Origin: Kribbella pratensis
Lineage (GTDB): Bacteria; Actinomycetota; Actinomycetes; Propionibacteriales; Kribbellaceae
Direction: 5' to 3'
Assembly: GCF_004366075.1 (NCBI RefSeq)
Contig: NZ_SODU01000002.1
Span: 1,488,758 to 1,552,757 of the forward strand
DNA: 64,000 bases
In this document: positions 63,198 to 64,000 of the stretch, piece by piece
How positions within the stretch are numbered: the first letter of the stretch is position 1
How the letters are laid out: each line of letters opens with the position of its first letter
Notes under the pieces: generated by a model
What the model saw: only the letters and a program-made list of their open reading frames with translations
Told to the model about the DNA's origin: nothing
Databases searched by the model: none
Translations under genes and position numbers: made by a program

Positions 63198-64000
63198 ATG
63201 GATCTCCGTCTGCTGCGGGCGTTCGTCACGGTGGCCAGGCTGCGGAACTTCGGGGCCGCGGCCGTTGAGTTGTCGACCAGTCAGCCCGCGCTGACCAAGC
63301 AGATCCAGGTGCTGGAGCGCAGGGTCGGCTCGGTGCTGTTCAGCCGCGGCAGGCACGGCGCGCGGTTGACCCCGGCCGGGGAACTGCTGCTCCCTGACGC
63401 TCTGGAGTTGCTGGACCGGTCAGAGGCCTTCGAGCGACGGGCCGTTCAGGTGGCGTCCGGGACCGAGGGCTCGCTGGCGATCGGGTTCGGGTTGTCGGGG
63501 ATCGAGCTGGCGCCGCGGGCGGTTGCGCTGTTCCGGAGCCGGTGGCCGGGAGTGACGATCTCGCTCGAGAACATGTCCTCGGCGGTGCAGTGCGAGCGGC
63601 TGCTGGCCGGGAGCCTGCAGATCGGGTTCGTACGGTTGCCGGTGCCGGCCGGCCTCGAGCACCTTCGGTTACGACGGGATCGCCTCACCCTCGCCGTACC
63701 GGCCGACCAGCAGCTGCCGCGTGATCTGGCCGGCTGGATCGACGGGCGGCCGCTGGTCCGCCTGACACCGGATCGTGGACCGGGACTGACCGCTCAGATC
63801 AACACGCTGTACGCCGAACTTGGTTGCCACCCGCAAATACTCCAAGAGGCCGGCGACCTGCAGACCGTCCTCGCCCTGACGGCAGCCGGTGCCGGGCCGG
63901 CCGTCGTACCGCAGACCGCCGAGCGGATCGCGCCGCCCGAGGTCCGCCTCGTCCCACTCCCCGGCCGCGCGGCCACCTGGTGGATCGGTACCGCCTGGGC
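63198..64000 (+). CDS. LysR-family transcriptional regulator (3' end cut)
   Basis: The first 267 residues are visible; the gene runs off the right edge. The N-terminal HTH is MDLRLLRAFVTVARLRNFGA, followed by ALTKQIQVLERRVG and LFSRGRHGARLTPAGE; the C-terminal effector domain starts near residue 90 (GSLAIGFGLSGIEL). TATCCT (63186-63191) lies 6 nt before the ATG, suggesting a leaderless mRNA. It is divergent from the nitrilase-family gene with a 70-bp gap, the usual layout for a LysR regulator and its target. Confidence 0.92.
   Translation, partial: MDLRLLRAFVTVARLRNFGAAAVELSTSQPALTKQIQVLERRVGSVLFSRGRHGARLTPAGELLLPDALELLDRSEAFERRAVQVASGTEGSLAIGFGLSGIELAPRAVALFRSRWPGVTISLENMSSAVQCERLLAGSLQIGFVRLPVPAGLEHLRLRRDRLTLAVPADQQLPRDLAGWIDGRPLVRLTPDRGPGLTAQINTLYAELGCHPQILQEAGDLQTVLALTAAGAGPAVVPQTAERIAPPEVRLVPLPGRAATWWIGTAW

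Overview
The window is high-GC actinobacterial chromosome. Mycothiol genes (mshA, mshD), an atypical GlnR, SenX3-RegX3-PhoU, CarD, an HbhA-like protein and a two-fold rhodanese/DUF1416 sulfur operon all point to the Actinomycetes. The gene mix (choice-of-anchor P protein, DUF6318 lipoprotein, DUF2510-RDD protein, ROK-controlled sugar ABC operon) best fits Propionibacteriales such as Kribbella. That genus call is inference. No phage, plasmid, insertion sequence, CRISPR array, rRNA or tRNA was seen.

Layout. 1-8.3 kb: a cut-off NUDIX gene next to ppk, an HSL-type esterase, two secreted proteins, mshD and a secreted 5'-nucleotidase. 8.3-13 kb: glnR with a divergent MoaD/ThiS-like gene, then a polytopic membrane protein facing three overlapping genes for single-anchor membrane proteins. 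13-17.2 kb: arfB, a HIT protein, a ThiX-like thioredoxin, an RDD protein, and a sulfur operon (DUF4395, two-domain sulfurtransferase, DUF1416) headed by a 26-residue cysteine-containing leader peptide and a foldable leader RNA. 17.4-25 kb: a secreted choice-of-anchor P protein, dtd, a BKACE enzyme, a fused cytochrome b/molybdopterin protein, an acidic repeat protein, a DsrE protein and a nitrobindin. 25-28.6 kb: a CitAB-like two-component system divergent from dctA.

28.7-38.7 kb: an LLM oxidoreductase, a YgfZ-like protein, then one tightly overlapping operon (substrate-binding lipoprotein, two permeases, GH35 beta-galactosidase, ROK regulator) behind a good promoter with a tandem-repeat operator; then asparaginase. 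38.7-46.5 kb: an FAD monooxygenase, a TetR regulator with a palindromic operator, typA overlapping a non-canonical GluRS gene, and two L,D-transpeptidases flanking a macro-domain gene. 46.5-51.5 kb: a DUF2516/HbhA-like/XRE module and an SDR/membrane/SDR operon divergent from another XRE regulator. 51.5-58.3 kb: mshA-ybjN-gpmA, phoU, senX3-regX3, in the same order as in mycobacteria. 58.3-64 kb: an iron-regulated siderophore-binding lipoprotein, another lipoprotein, carD-ispD-ispF, a nitrilase-family amidohydrolase and a divergent LysR gene cut by the window end.

Two themes run through the window. At least sixteen genes have a TANNNT hexamer 6-8 nt before an ATG/GTG and no Shine-Dalgarno sequence, so they probably give leaderless mRNAs; this decided several starts and supports three very small genes. 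Convergent gene pairs are separated by strong hairpins, and two such sites (28.7 and 62.1 kb) carry the same palindromic element, apparently a dispersed repeat. The cysteine leader/attenuator and this palindromic family are the most interesting observations.
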